Translations under genes and position numbers: made by a program | Notes under the pieces: generated by a model | Seen by the model: the letters and a program-made list of their open reading frames with translations, nothing else | Told to the model about the DNA's origin: nothing | The model's database searches: none | Assembly (NCBI GenBank): GCA_964442185.1 | Contig: CAYTWT010000293.1 | Location: 30,758-94,757, forward strand | Origin: CADEEV01 sp964442185 | Lineage (GTDB): Bacteria > Acidobacteriota > Vicinamibacteria > Fen-336 | Direction of reading: 5' to 3' | Length of the DNA: 64,000 nucleotides | Shown here: positions 24,758-33,811 of the stretch, one piece after another | How positions within the stretch are numbered: the first letter of the stretch is position 1 | Layout of the letters: every line of letters starts with the position of its first letter

Positions 24758-26212
24758 TCAGGCCGGCGTTGGCTTGGCCTGGCTCAGTTCCACTTCACGG
24801 CTTGCGGGGTGGCCGCTGCGCCTCTCGCGCTCGCGGGGAATCGCGATGTTGTGACGCTTGATCATCTCGTTCAGAGTCGTGGGCTTCAGGCCCAGGAGCC
24901 GGGCGGCTTCCTTCTGCACGCCGCGGGTCGACTCCAGGGTCGACTCGATCAGACGCCGCTCGAAGCTCGCGATCACGTCCTTGAAGCTGATGCCCTCGGG
25001 CGGCACAGTCAGGTGCGGCACGTGGAAAACCGGGGCGCTACGCACGTGGTCGGGGATGATGTCGCGCTCGATTTGCATGTCGGTGGTGAGCACGACGCCA
25101 CGCTCGATCACGTTTTCGAGCTCGCGCACGTTGCCCGGCCAGTCGTAGTCCATCAGCACCTGAAGCGCTCCGGGTGCGACACCCGTCACGGTCTTGCCGT
25201 TCTCGCCCGCATACTTGTCGACGAAGTGCATGGCGAGGGCCGGGATATCCTCTTTGCGCTGGCGCAGTGGCGGGAGCTGGATCGCGATGACGTTCAGGCG
25301 GTAGTAGAGATCCTCGCGAAAACGGCCCTCTTCCACAGCGCGGCGCAGGTCGATGTTGGTCGCGGCCACGATCCGCACGTCGACCTTGACCGTCTCGACG
25401 CCACCGAGGCGCATGAACTCACGCTCCTGCATCACGCGTAGCAGCTTGGCCTGGGTCTCGAGCGGGATGTTGCCGATTTCGTCGAAGAAGAGCGTGCCCT
25501 TGTCCGCCAGCTCGAAGAGGCCCTTCTTTGCGTACACCGCGCCGGTGAAGGCGCCCTTCACGTGGCCGAAGAGGTTGGACTCGAGCAACTCATGGGGAAG
25601 GCTTCCGGAGTTGACCACGATGAAGGGCCGTTCAGCACGCGGGCTGTTGGCGTGGATAGCCTTGGCCACCAACTCCTTGCCGGTGCCGCTTTCGCCGACC
25701 ACCAGGATCGTCGAGCGCGAGGGAGCCGCCTGCGAGATCAGACCAAAGACCTGCTGCATCCGCTGGCTCTTCCCGATGATCTCGGTAAAACGCGCCTGGT
25801 CGCGCAAAGCGGTGCGCAGTTGGCGGTTCTCGTCCTGCAGATGCCGCTGCTTGAGCGCGTTCCGCAGGATGTGCAATACCTCTTCGTGCTTGAAGGGCTT
25901 CGTGACGTAGTCGAAGGCGCCCTTCTTCATGGCGGTGATCGCGGTCTCGACGGAGGCATAGGCGGTGATCATCAGCACGACGAGATCGGGATCCACGCGC
26001 TTCAGCTCCTCGAGCACCTCGAGGCCGCCAAGCTCCGGCAGCATCACGTCCACGATGGCCGCGTCGAAGCCGGCCTTGCGGGCGAGTGAGAGGCCTTCGA
26101 CCCCAGTCTCGGCCAGCGTCACCCGGTAGCCCGACTGGGTCAGCAGTGTCGTGAGCACGTCGCGCATCACCTCTTCGTCGTCGACGACGAGGATGGATTC
26201 GCCCTTGCTCAC
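24758..26212 (-). CDS. NtrC-family sigma-54-dependent response regulator
   Basis: A 484-residue activator with three domains. The receiver (1-125) has phospho-acceptor D55 in 'AAIVDVMLPE' and the Lys in 'YVTKPFK'. The AAA+ domain has Walker A GESGTGKE (173-180) and an intact sigma-54 contact loop GAFTGA (220-225). The Fis-type helix-turn-helix is near 420-455 ('STRGVQKEAARLLGLKPTTLNEMIKR'). It overlaps the upstream kinase gene by 4 nt, so the two are a cognate two-component pair. Target promoters would be sigma-54 type; I saw no clear -24/-12 site in the window. Confidence 0.96.
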   Translation of the reverse strand: MSKGESILVVDDEEVMRDVLTTLLTQSGYRVTLAETGVEGLSLARKAGFDAAIVDVMLPELGGLEVLEELKRVDPDLVVLMITAYASVETAITAMKKGAFDYVTKPFKHEEVLHILRNALKQRHLQDENRQLRTALRDQARFTEIIGKSQRMQQVFGLISQAAPSRSTILVVGESGTGKELVAKAIHANSPRAERPFIVVNSGSLPHELLESNLFGHVKGAFTGAVYAKKGLFELADKGTLFFDEIGNIPLETQAKLLRVMQEREFMRLGGVETVKVDVRIVAATNIDLRRAVEEGRFREDLYYRLNVIAIQLPPLRQRKEDIPALAMHFVDKYAGENGKTVTGVAPGALQVLMDYDWPGNVRELENVIERGVVLTTDMQIERDIIPDHVRSAPVFHVPHLTVPPEGISFKDVIASFERRLIESTLESTRGVQKEAARLLGLKPTTLNEMIKRHNIAIPRERERRSGHPASREVELSQAKPTPA

Positions 26213-29037
26213 CGTTGGGCGGCCTCGGCTACGAGGGCAGCCGGAAGTGCGACCTGGAACGTCGTGCCCGTGCCCGGCGCCGACTCCACGAAGATCGCGC
26301 CACCGTGCTCCTGGACGATGCCGTAGGAAACCGAGAGGCCGAGGCCGGTTCCGCGCCCGATGCCCTTGGTCGTGAAGAACGGGTCGTAGATGCGCTTGAC
26401 GTCCTCACGCTTGATGCCGTGACCGGTGTCGCGCACCTCCACGATCACCGTGTCGTCGTCGTCGGCGCGCGTCGCGATCGTGAGCCAGCCGCCCTTGGGC
26501 ATGGCATCGCGGGCGTTCAGAATCAGGTTGAAGAACACCTGCTGAATGCGGTTCTCGTTGCCACGAATCGCAGGCAGGTCCTCGGCCATCTCCCGCACCA
26601 CGCGGATGCGCGCCTTGTCCAGCTGGTGCTCGAGCAGCGACAACACCTCGAGCAGCGTCTTGTTCACGTCGAGGATTTCGAACTCGGAGCTCGAGGAGCG
26701 CGCGAAGTTCAAGAGGTTGTTGATGATCCTGGCCGCGCGGAAAGTCTGCTTCTCGATCTTATCGAGGAGCGGGAAGCGCAGGTCTTCGGGTTGCACCTGT
26801 TCTTTCAGCATCTGGGTGTAGGACGAGATGCCGGTGAGCGGGGTGTTCACCTCGTGGGCGACACCCGCCGCGAGCAGGCCGATCGAGGCCATCTTCTCCG
26901 AGTGCTGCAGCTGTTCTTCGAGGCGCACCCGCCCCGTGACGTCCTCGAGGATCAGCACCGTTCCGTGGCGCTCGCCCGAGACGACCTCGAAGGGCGCGAT
27001 CGAGACGTTCACCATCAGGCTCCGGCCGTCGGCTGCCGGTAGGTGCAGCTTGTAAATGTGCGCGATCTCCTCGTGATCCTCGAGCACCAGGCTCCCGCGC
27101 AGCGCTTCGAGAAACGCGGCCGGGAAGATCTCGTCCAGGGTGCGTCCAAGTACCTCCCCGCGCTTCCGGCCGTAGAGCGATTCCATCGCCTTGTTCCAGC
27201 GCGCCACGGCGCCGTCGAGGTCGAGGACCAGGATCCCCGAGTCCATGCTTTCGAGGATGTTCTGGTTGTATTCCGTGAGACGCTGCAACTCCTCGGCCTT
27301 CTCGCGCAGGCTCTTGTAGAGCCGGCCATTCATGAACGCCGTGGCGGCCTGACCGGCGAGGGCCTGGAGGACGTCGACCTCCTCACTGTTCAGCGTATCG
27401 AAGCCGTCCTTGCGGCCGATACCCAGTACCGCGATCACCTCGCCCTTCACCCGGCAAGGGAAGTAGTAGACGAAATCGAGCGGCCCGGCTTCGGGGAACG
27501 ACTCGCCCGTGGCCTCGGCGTTCACGGGCTCGCCATGCGCAAGACGCCGCAGCAGCGCGCCCCCGCGCGGCAGCCGTACGGTCTCGTTTTCCGGTGCGCA
27601 ACCGCGCGACTCGAAAATCGAGAACGAGCCGTCGGCCTCCGGCAGGAAGGCGGCCACCGACGAGACGCGCAGCGCGGTGCCGACGCCTTCGAGCAGCCGA
27701 GCGGTCATCGAGTGCAGATCCAGGTCGGAGTTGAGGTCTTGCGAGAGGCGCAGCAGGGCCCGGCGTGGGCTCTCCCGCTCGCGGTAGAGCAGCTTGTCGA
27801 TTACGTCCTGGATGCGGCTCTTGACGGGCGGGAAGAGCAACACCACGACCAGCGTCGAGAGAATCGCGATGACGGTGACGTGGGGCTCCTCGTCGCCCGT
27901 GACGAACGAACCGAGCAGGCCGACGACCAGCAGGCAGATGCCGACGATCGCGGCCGTGGCGAGGACGTAGACGAGCGAGCGTCGGAAGATCAGTTCGACG
28001 TCCATCAGCCGGTGTTTCACGACCGCGTAGGCGAGCGACAACGGGATGAGCGCCAGCGGGATGTAGCCAGCCAGCTCCATCGCAAAGCGCGGCTCACGCC
28101 CCAGCGCGAAGGGGATCGCGTAGAACAGGAAGAACGGGAGCACCCCGGCGCCGGTGCCCCACACCAGCCACTTCATCTGCTTGCGCGCCGTAAGGGAGCG
28201 GGTCTTGCGGTAGGAATCAAGCAGGATGCCGAAGGAGACCGCGAACAGGAAGCCGAAGTAGAATGGCTTGCTGCGATCGATCGCCGCGGTGATCCGCCAC
28301 AGCACCTCGCCCCCGGGCGTCGTCACGAACAGCACCTGGCTCGCGACGGCGGCGCCCGCCAAGGCCAGCGCGGGCATGTACGCGGCGGGCACGAGCCAGG
28401 CGCGGGACGAGGGCAGCCGCCTTTCCGGGAACGAGATGCAGAAATGCAGGAAAACGACTGGCAGCAACAGGATCGCCAGGTGGTCGGTCCACAGCAGCGT
28501 CCAGTCGGCAAGGTTGAGCCGCCCCGTGTAGGACGTTGAGTACATCAGGAAGAACAGCAGGCAGATCGCGTAGAAGTGGAGCGCCGCGCGGTCGGGCGGC
28601 CGGCGCAGCATCACGATCGTGCCGACGATCAAGCTGAAGAAGCCGACCAGCGAGAGATAGTAGAAGAGCGTTACGTTGCCCTTGCTGAGCGGCTTCACCG
28701 TGACTTCGAGCGAGCGACGCTCGTCGGCGCGCAGCAGCGAGTACTGGACGTGGTCCCCGGCGGCGCGCCGCGCCAACCGCGCCTGGACCTGCGTTTGGGC
28801 GAGCACCTCGTCGCCATCGAGTGCTAGGAGCACGTCGCCGACCCGCACTCCGGAGAGGGCAGCGGGTCCACCGGATGCCACGCGAGCGGCGACAACGCCG
28901 GCGGCCCCGTTCTTCCAGAACACACCGTCGTCGAGCAGCGTCCAGGTCGCTTTCAGGAAGATGTTGTAGACCCCGAGGCTGGTGAGCAGCAGTGCCACCG
29001 CAAGAACAGCGAAGTTGCGGACCCGGGACCCCTTCAT
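26209..29037 (-). CDS. Membrane sensor histidine kinase with PDZ, multi-TM, GAF and PAS domains
   Basis: A 942-residue kinase from ATG 29037. Order: one TM helix (about 8-28) and a PDZ-like domain (about 45-115, 'VASGGPAALSGVRVGDVLLALDGDEVL'). Then about eight or nine TM helices (130-420) and a GAF domain (about 450-600). A PAS domain follows (about 625-740, 'YNQNILESMDSGILVLDLDGAVARWNK'), and a HisKA domain with H-box 'GLLAAGVAHEVNTPLTGISS'. The ATPase domain comes last ('NLILNARDAMPKGG', 'DTGHGI', 'GTGLGLSVSYGI'). It passes phosphate to the NtrC-type regulator that overlaps its 3' end. The longer upstream frame has no domain and was dropped. Confidence 0.92.
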   Translation of the reverse strand: MKGSRVRNFAVLAVALLLTSLGVYNIFLKATWTLLDDGVFWKNGAAGVVAARVASGGPAALSGVRVGDVLLALDGDEVLAQTQVQARLARRAAGDHVQYSLLRADERRSLEVTVKPLSKGNVTLFYYLSLVGFFSLIVGTIVMLRRPPDRAALHFYAICLLFFLMYSTSYTGRLNLADWTLLWTDHLAILLLPVVFLHFCISFPERRLPSSRAWLVPAAYMPALALAGAAVASQVLFVTTPGGEVLWRITAAIDRSKPFYFGFLFAVSFGILLDSYRKTRSLTARKQMKWLVWGTGAGVLPFFLFYAIPFALGREPRFAMELAGYIPLALIPLSLAYAVVKHRLMDVELIFRRSLVYVLATAAIVGICLLVVGLLGSFVTGDEEPHVTVIAILSTLVVVLLFPPVKSRIQDVIDKLLYRERESPRRALLRLSQDLNSDLDLHSMTARLLEGVGTALRVSSVAAFLPEADGSFSIFESRGCAPENETVRLPRGGALLRRLAHGEPVNAEATGESFPEAGPLDFVYYFPCRVKGEVIAVLGIGRKDGFDTLNSEEVDVLQALAGQAATAFMNGRLYKSLREKAEELQRLTEYNQNILESMDSGILVLDLDGAVARWNKAMESLYGRKRGEVLGRTLDEIFPAAFLEALRGSLVLEDHEEIAHIYKLHLPAADGRSLMVNVSIAPFEVVSGERHGTVLILEDVTGRVRLEEQLQHSEKMASIGLLAAGVAHEVNTPLTGISSYTQMLKEQVQPEDLRFPLLDKIEKQTFRAARIINNLLNFARSSSSEFEILDVNKTLLEVLSLLEHQLDKARIRVVREMAEDLPAIRGNENRIQQVFFNLILNARDAMPKGGWLTIATRADDDDTVIVEVRDTGHGIKREDVKRIYDPFFTTKGIGRGTGLGLSVSYGIVQEHGGAIFVESAPGTGTTFQVALPAALVAEAAQR

Positions 29038-29145
29038 GCGCTTAGACTGAATCCACCCGGCTGCAATCGGCATGCCGCAATCGAGGCGGACTCGCACGCG
29101 TAAGGCGCTGATATCACACAGACTTCCCCCCTCATTCGGGGCTGC

Positions 29146-29157
29146 GAATCCGGATTC
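29146..29157. repeat. 12-bp palindrome upstream of the sensor kinase
   Basis: GAATCCGGATTC is a perfect palindrome about 110 bp before the kinase start, in the 237-bp gap (29038-29274) between the kinase and the barrel gene. It could be an operator; nothing else but a terminator is visible in this gap. Confidence 0.3.
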
Positions 29158-29200
29158 ACGGAATCGAAGTTCATTGCGTTGGAGTGCCAGTCCGATCAAG

Positions 29201-29227
29201 AAAAAAGCGAGGCCCGCGGCGCCTCGC
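29201..29227 (-). terminator. Intrinsic terminator of the TonB-type barrel gene
   Basis: On the minus strand GCGAGGC (29227-29221) pairs with GCCTCGC (29213-29207) around a 7-nt loop, followed by TTTTTT (29206-29201). It lies 48 bp after the barrel gene's stop. Confidence 0.85.
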
Positions 29228-29274
29228 TGCTTCCTCTTCGGCCGGCTCGCTCTGCGAACGGGCCTCCTTTGCCC

Positions 29275-31008
29275 TTAGAAGCGAACCGAGATCCCTCCCA
29301 TCAGGCGCGTCGGCGGGTTCAGGACAGCCATTTCGTCTAGCATGCCCCCCTCCGCCGTTTCGTAGAACAGGTTCCTCACGGCGACCAGCAGGTCCCAGTC
29401 GGCTCGCGTCAGATCGCCCAGAAAGGGAAGTCCCTGGCTGAGTTGCACGTCGAACCGCGTGTTACGGCTTGTCTCCGCTTCGCCGGCCTCAGGCCGGATG
29501 AAGTTCAGGCGGTAGAAGGCGACAAGGCGGGTGTCGGTTGGTTCGACGAATGTCTCCACGCGAGCCGTCAGGTCGTGGAAGCGGCCGTCTGCGATCGCCA
29601 GCGGCGCGGCCTCGAAAGCGACGCCCGGCCCTGCCAGGTCGCGATGAAGTCGCCCGAACGAGTAGGCGACCGAGCCGCGAATCACCCGGCCGACACCGTG
29701 CCCGAGGTCGATCGTGACACCCTGCGTGGCCATGGCGCCACGGTTGTCGATGCGCAGGCTTTGCGACGTTTCCGAGCCACCGAAGGTGTTGACCAGCTGG
29801 TCGGTCGTCGATTCACGGAACGCCCGCAGACCGATACGGCCGGCGCCGAAGCGCTGATCGACACCCATCGCGTATCGCACCAGGTGCTCGGGCGCCAAGC
29901 TGCCTTCGAGATCGGCATACACGATCGCCGGCGCCACGGACAGTGTCGAGAGCGTCAGGAGGTCGCCGCCCGGAACGATGCTGCGTTCCTCGGCCGAGGC
30001 CAGGAGGGTCGTGGTGGCACCGGCCTCGAACTCGAGAGCCAGCAGCGGATCGATGTGGTTCTGGTCGCCGGTCACGAAACCCACGTAGGAGTGCCGCGCA
30101 CCAATCGTAGCCGTGACCTGGTCGCTCATCGTCCAGCGGTCTTCGACGAACAGTGCGCCGATCGTTCCCGCCTGGAGCCGCACTTCGGGTTCGAGGCCGT
30201 TCATGGGACGCACGAAGCGCGTTCCGTAGCCTGCGCCGGTTCGGATCTGGTGGCCGCCACCCGGCTCCAGCAGGAACTCTGCAGCCATGCGCCAAGTCGT
30301 GTCCTCGCTCTCCGCCACGAGCCCGCCCAGCGTGAAGCTCGCGGAATCCCCGAGCTTGCCTTGGAGGCGCAACACGCCGGTACCGGAGAGCAGGTTTCCC
30401 GCCGCGGTGTCGTCGCCCTGGGCACCGAGGCTGTGCGCGTTTGCGACCACCTCCATGGACCCACCGAGTTCCGGCAGCCAGGGCGAAGCGCCCCGTTCGG
30501 TTTCGGACGATACGGCATCGCGTGGCGCCACTACCGCGCCCCTGTCCTCGAGCACCGAGCGCGTCTTGTGCCGCAGCAGCCACGTCCATTCGCGCGCATT
30601 GTCCGCGCCTTCCTTCTCGCTCAGCTCGCCGAAGCCCGGCAGGCTGAGCGACAGGATCGCGCCCTGATTGGGGAACACGGTGACGCGCTGTGCTTGGGCC
30701 TGCTTCAGGCCCCGGCCCACTGCGCGCACGGTGTACGAGCCGGCCGGAAGCGACGGCAACATGAAGTGCCCAGCCTCGTCGGAGAAGGCTATCAGTCCCC
30801 CGCCACGCATGCCCTTCGCGAAGAACGAAACCAAGGCGCCCGAGACGGGCGTGCCGCGGCTGTCCTCGACCCAGCCGATGACACTCCCCGCTGCCGATTC
30901 TTCGGCGTCGGCCGGGCACAGGGGAAGGGCCAAGAGCAGAAGTGTGGTGCTCCCGACGGCGGCCAGAGTCGATCGGATCTTTCTCACGGGTTCCAAAGGA
31001 TCGCCCAC
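29275..31008 (-). CDS. TonB-dependent-receptor-like outer-membrane barrel with CarboxypepD_reg domain
   Basis: A 577-residue protein with a signal peptide (about 1-36, ending CPADA-EESAA). A carboxypeptidase regulatory-like beta domain follows (about 40-120, 'GSVIGWVEDSRGTPVSGALVSFFAKG', 'FMLPSLPAGSYTVRAVGRGLK'). Then comes a beta-rich region ending in Phe (GGISVRF), as outer-membrane barrels do. C-terminal strands include 'DWDLLVAVRNLFYE', the usual pattern in TonB-receptor-like barrels. It is shorter than classic receptors, and no typical plug domain is evident. It sits alone between its own promoter and terminator. The ligand is unknown. Confidence 0.78.
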   Translation of the reverse strand: MGDPLEPVRKIRSTLAAVGSTTLLLLALPLCPADAEESAAGSVIGWVEDSRGTPVSGALVSFFAKGMRGGGLIAFSDEAGHFMLPSLPAGSYTVRAVGRGLKQAQAQRVTVFPNQGAILSLSLPGFGELSEKEGADNAREWTWLLRHKTRSVLEDRGAVVAPRDAVSSETERGASPWLPELGGSMEVVANAHSLGAQGDDTAAGNLLSGTGVLRLQGKLGDSASFTLGGLVAESEDTTWRMAAEFLLEPGGGHQIRTGAGYGTRFVRPMNGLEPEVRLQAGTIGALFVEDRWTMSDQVTATIGARHSYVGFVTGDQNHIDPLLALEFEAGATTTLLASAEERSIVPGGDLLTLSTLSVAPAIVYADLEGSLAPEHLVRYAMGVDQRFGAGRIGLRAFRESTTDQLVNTFGGSETSQSLRIDNRGAMATQGVTIDLGHGVGRVIRGSVAYSFGRLHRDLAGPGVAFEAAPLAIADGRFHDLTARVETFVEPTDTRLVAFYRLNFIRPEAGEAETSRNTRFDVQLSQGLPFLGDLTRADWDLLVAVRNLFYETAEGGMLDEMAVLNPPTRLMGGISVRF

Positions 31009-31025
31009 GTACCCTGCGAAGACCC

Positions 31026-31054
31026 ACGCTAGCAGCGGGCGAGGGGGCTGTCAA
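31026..31054 (-). promoter_or_regulatory. Promoter of the TonB-type barrel gene
   Basis: Minus strand: TTGACA (31054-31049), 17-bp spacer, TAGCGT (31031-31026), 18 bp before the start codon. This is the same -10 hexamer as at the STAS gene. Confidence 0.7.
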
Positions 31055-31134
31055 CCCGGTTTTCGGCCCCTCCGGGAGAGGCCTTACGCTATGCTAGGCG
31101 TCGCTCGGAAGGCTCTCGCTTCAGAAGGCAAGCC

Positions 31135-31767
31135 ATGACTCGAATCTTCGACGTCACCGTTCCGCTTTCCTCCACGGTCCCCACCTTCCCGGGGGACCCG
31201 CGTTTCCACATGGAGTTCACCCACAAGATCGAGGACGGTCAGCCTTACAACGTCGCCCGGATCACCATGGGGGCGCACTCGGGCACGCACGTGGACGCGC
31301 CTTATCATTTTCTCCCCGATGGGGCGACGGTGGAACAACTTCCCCTGGAAATCCTGATGGGGAAGGCGCGCGTGGTGGAGATCTCCGCCCGCGAGAAGAT
31401 CGAGCGCTCCGACCTCGAGGCCCTGGACTTGCGCGATGACCTGCGGGTGCTGCTCAAGACCCGCATGTCCGGCCAACTTCGCCTGGCCCATTTCCAGGAG
31501 GACTTCGTGTACTTGACCCCGGACGCCGCGACCTACCTGGTGCAGGCCGGGATCAAGCTGGTGGGGATCGACTACCTTTCGGTCGAGCAGTTCGGCAGCC
31601 ACGACTTTCCCTCCCATCACGCGCTGCTGGGCGCTGGGGTCGTGGTCATCGAGGGGCTCGACCTGTCGCAGGTGGAACCTGGGGAATACGAGATGGCGTG
31701 CCTGCCATTGCTCATCGCGGGAGCCGATGGCTCACCGGCGAGGGTCGTTCTCAGGACCCGGCCGTGA
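31135..31767 (+). CDS. Cyclase / kynurenine-formamidase-like metal hydrolase
   Basis: A 210-residue member of the 'putative cyclase' (KynB-like) family. The metal-binding motif HSGTHVDAPYHF (residues about 48-59) is intact, and 'DYLSVEQFGSHDFPSHHALLGAGVVVIEGL' holds the later His/Glu ligands. Family members hydrolyse N-formylkynurenine, isatin or related amides. The substrate is not decidable here because no kyn genes are near. The next gene, a KDPG aldolase, overlaps by 4 nt, so they are co-translated. Confidence 0.85.
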   Translation: MTRIFDVTVPLSSTVPTFPGDPRFHMEFTHKIEDGQPYNVARITMGAHSGTHVDAPYHFLPDGATVEQLPLEILMGKARVVEISAREKIERSDLEALDLRDDLRVLLKTRMSGQLRLAHFQEDFVYLTPDAATYLVQAGIKLVGIDYLSVEQFGSHDFPSHHALLGAGVVVIEGLDLSQVEPGEYEMACLPLLIAGADGSPARVVLRTRP

Positions 31768-32411
31768 GCCACGCGCTCGCGGCTGCCGTCGAGGAATCGA
31801 AGGCCTTCGCCGTGATCCGTACCGACACGGCTGCGCAGGCGATCGACGCCGGTCGCGCCTGCGTGCGCGGGGGGCTACGGCTGCTGGAGATCACGCTGAC
31901 GGTCAAGAACGCTCTCGACGCCGTGATTGCGCTCGGCGCCGAGACTGGCGCCATCGTGGGAGTGGGCTCCGTCACCGAGCGCGAGCAGGTGCGCGCCGCG
32001 GCCAGAGCCGGCGCCCGCTTCGCGGTGTCGCCGCACTTCGACGCCGATCTGCTCGCCGAGGCGCGCGGCCACGGGCTCATGGTCTCGATGGGCGGCGTCA
32101 CGGCGAGCGAGGCGATGACCTGTCACAAAGCCGGCGTCGACGTGACCAAGATCTTTCCGGCCACGATTTTCGGGCCCGCTTACTTGAAGGCGCTGCGCGA
32201 GCCGCTTCCGTTCCTGCGACTGATGCCGACCGGCGGCGTCGACGAACAGAACCTGACGGCCTGGCTCGACGCTGGCGCGACAGCGGTGGGCCTCGGCGGC
32301 AGCCTCGTCGATCGGAAAAGCGCGGCGGCAGGGGACTTCCAGCCGATCGAAGACCGGGCCCGGCGCATCGCGAAGGCGATCGGGGAATGGCGGTCGCGGC
32401 GGGGGCGTTAG
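31764..32411 (+). CDS. eda: 2-dehydro-3-deoxy-6-phosphogluconate aldolase
   Basis: A class I aldolase of the Entner-Doudoroff pathway (KDPG/KHG aldolase), 215 residues from GTG 31764 (GTGA overlap). It shows 'FAVIRTDTAAQAIDAGRACVRGGLRLLEITLTV' with the catalytic Glu and 'VGVGSVTEREQVRAAARAGARFAVSPHFD'. 'VTKIFPATIFGPAYLKAL' holds the Schiff-base Lys, and 'LMPTGGVDEQNLTAWLDAGATAVGLGGSL' completes the barrel. No edd gene is adjacent. It could act on a related 2-keto-3-deoxy acid. Confidence 0.9.
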   Translation: MSHALAAAVEESKAFAVIRTDTAAQAIDAGRACVRGGLRLLEITLTVKNALDAVIALGAETGAIVGVGSVTEREQVRAAARAGARFAVSPHFDADLLAEARGHGLMVSMGGVTASEAMTCHKAGVDVTKIFPATIFGPAYLKALREPLPFLRLMPTGGVDEQNLTAWLDAGATAVGLGGSLVDRKSAAAGDFQPIEDRARRIAKAIGEWRSRRGR

Positions 32412-32418
32412 TCCGACC

Positions 32419-33663
32419 GTGAACGTCCTCCTGCTGCGGGACGTGGTAGCGGTGCTCCTCGCGGGGGGAGCGGGAGAGCGCCTCTACCCGCTTACGCGCG
32501 ATCGCGCCAAGCCCGCGGTCTCCTTCGGTGGCGCTTATCGGATCATCGACTTTACGCTCTCGAACTGCATCAACTCCGGCCTGCGCAAGATCTTCATCGT
32601 GACCCAGTACAAGTCGCAGAGTCTCAACCGCCACATCCGCCTGGGCTGGAGCGTCGTGAACACCGAGCTCGGCGAGTTCGTCGAGATCCTGCCGCCCCAG
32701 AAGCGAACCGGCGAGAACTGGTACCTCGGCACTGCCGACGCGGCGTACCAGAATCTTTATTCGCTGGGCCGTGAGCAGCCGCGCTGGGTGATCGTGCTGT
32801 CGGGCGATCACATCTACAAGATGGACTACGGCAAGATGCTCGACGTGCACATCGCGCGCGGCGCGACGCTCACGGTCGGTGCGATCGAGGTGCCCGTGGC
32901 CGACTCGCGCCGCTTCGGTATCCTCGAGGTCGACGACGACAGCCGCGTCACCGGCTTCCAGGAGAAGCCGGACGAGGCGACCCCCACGCCCTGGAACGCC
33001 GGTTGCGCGCTCGGCTCGATGGGCATCTACATCTTCGACTTCGAGGCGCTCGAGCGCGAACTGCTGCGCGACTCCGAGGAACCCTCCAGCCACGACTTCG
33101 GCAGGGACATCATTCCGAACCTGGTGCGGTGCGGCGAGCGCGTCTACGCCCACCTGTTCTGGGACGAGAACAAGAAGGAATCGCAATACTGGCGCGACGT
33201 CGGCACGCTCGACGCGTACTTCGACGCCTCCATGGACCTGATCCAGGTCGACCCCGTCTTCAACCTGTACGACCCCGACTGGCCGATGCGCACCTACCAG
33301 CCGCAGTTCCCGCCGGCGAAGTTCGTCTTCAACCAGGAAGGCCGGCGCGGCGAGGCCACCGAATCGATCGTGTCTCTGGGCTGCATCGTCTCGGGCAGCC
33401 GGGTACAGCGCTCGATCCTCGCGCCCAACGTGCGGGTGCATTCGTTCTGCGACATCCAGGACTCGATCCTGATGCCGAACGCAATCGTGCATCGCAACGC
33501 CCGGATCCGCCGCGCGATCCTCGATCGCGACGTCGAGATCCCGGCGGGCGCCGTGATCGGCTACCATCCCGCGGAGGATCGCCGGCGCCACACGGTCACG
33601 GAGAACGGCGTGGTAGTCGTGACCCCCGGCGAAGAGTGCTTTGTAGAGAACACGGGGGGGTAA
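32419..33663 (+). CDS. glgC: Glucose-1-phosphate adenylyltransferase
   Basis: ADP-glucose pyrophosphorylase, the committed step of glycogen synthesis. The 414 residues have the nucleotidyltransferase opening 'VVAVLLAGGAGERLYPLTRDRAKPAVSFGGAYRIIDF'. 'WYLGTADAAYQNLY' and 'VLSGDHIYKMDY' also match GlgC, and a C-terminal left-handed beta-helix follows ('CIVSGSRVQRSILAPNVRVHSFCDIQDSILMPNA'). Start GTG 32419, 7 nt after the aldolase; a second GTG at 32443 is possible. glgA is not in the window. Confidence 0.93.
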   Translation: MNVLLLRDVVAVLLAGGAGERLYPLTRDRAKPAVSFGGAYRIIDFTLSNCINSGLRKIFIVTQYKSQSLNRHIRLGWSVVNTELGEFVEILPPQKRTGENWYLGTADAAYQNLYSLGREQPRWVIVLSGDHIYKMDYGKMLDVHIARGATLTVGAIEVPVADSRRFGILEVDDDSRVTGFQEKPDEATPTPWNAGCALGSMGIYIFDFEALERELLRDSEEPSSHDFGRDIIPNLVRCGERVYAHLFWDENKKESQYWRDVGTLDAYFDASMDLIQVDPVFNLYDPDWPMRTYQPQFPPAKFVFNQEGRRGEATESIVSLGCIVSGSRVQRSILAPNVRVHSFCDIQDSILMPNAIVHRNARIRRAILDRDVEIPAGAVIGYHPAEDRRRHTVTENGVVVVTPGEECFVENTGG

Positions 33664-33704
33664 CAATCCCGCCGCGCTCTTCGGGGCTGCCCCCCAGCCG
33701 CTCC

Positions 33705-33725
33705 GCGCCAGCGTAAATCTGGCGC
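33705..33725. repeat. Hairpin after glgC
   Basis: GCGCCAG (33705-33711) and CTGGCGC (33719-33725) form a perfect 7-bp stem with a 7-nt loop, in the 148-bp gap before eno. No T-run follows, so it is only a weak candidate terminator. Confidence 0.35.
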
Positions 33726-33811
33726 TCCGCCGCCAGTGGACCCGAGCCAGTTGGCTCGCTGCTGATGCTTTCATCGGTTAGGATCCAGCCAAGAGCCGCG
33801 CGAGGGGTGCC

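Noticed and set aside
27043..28539. 498-codon frame antisense to the sensor kinase
   Set aside because: Composition (many Arg, Glu, Gln, His) is that of a reverse-complement shadow; the kinase on the other strand has continuous domain matches.
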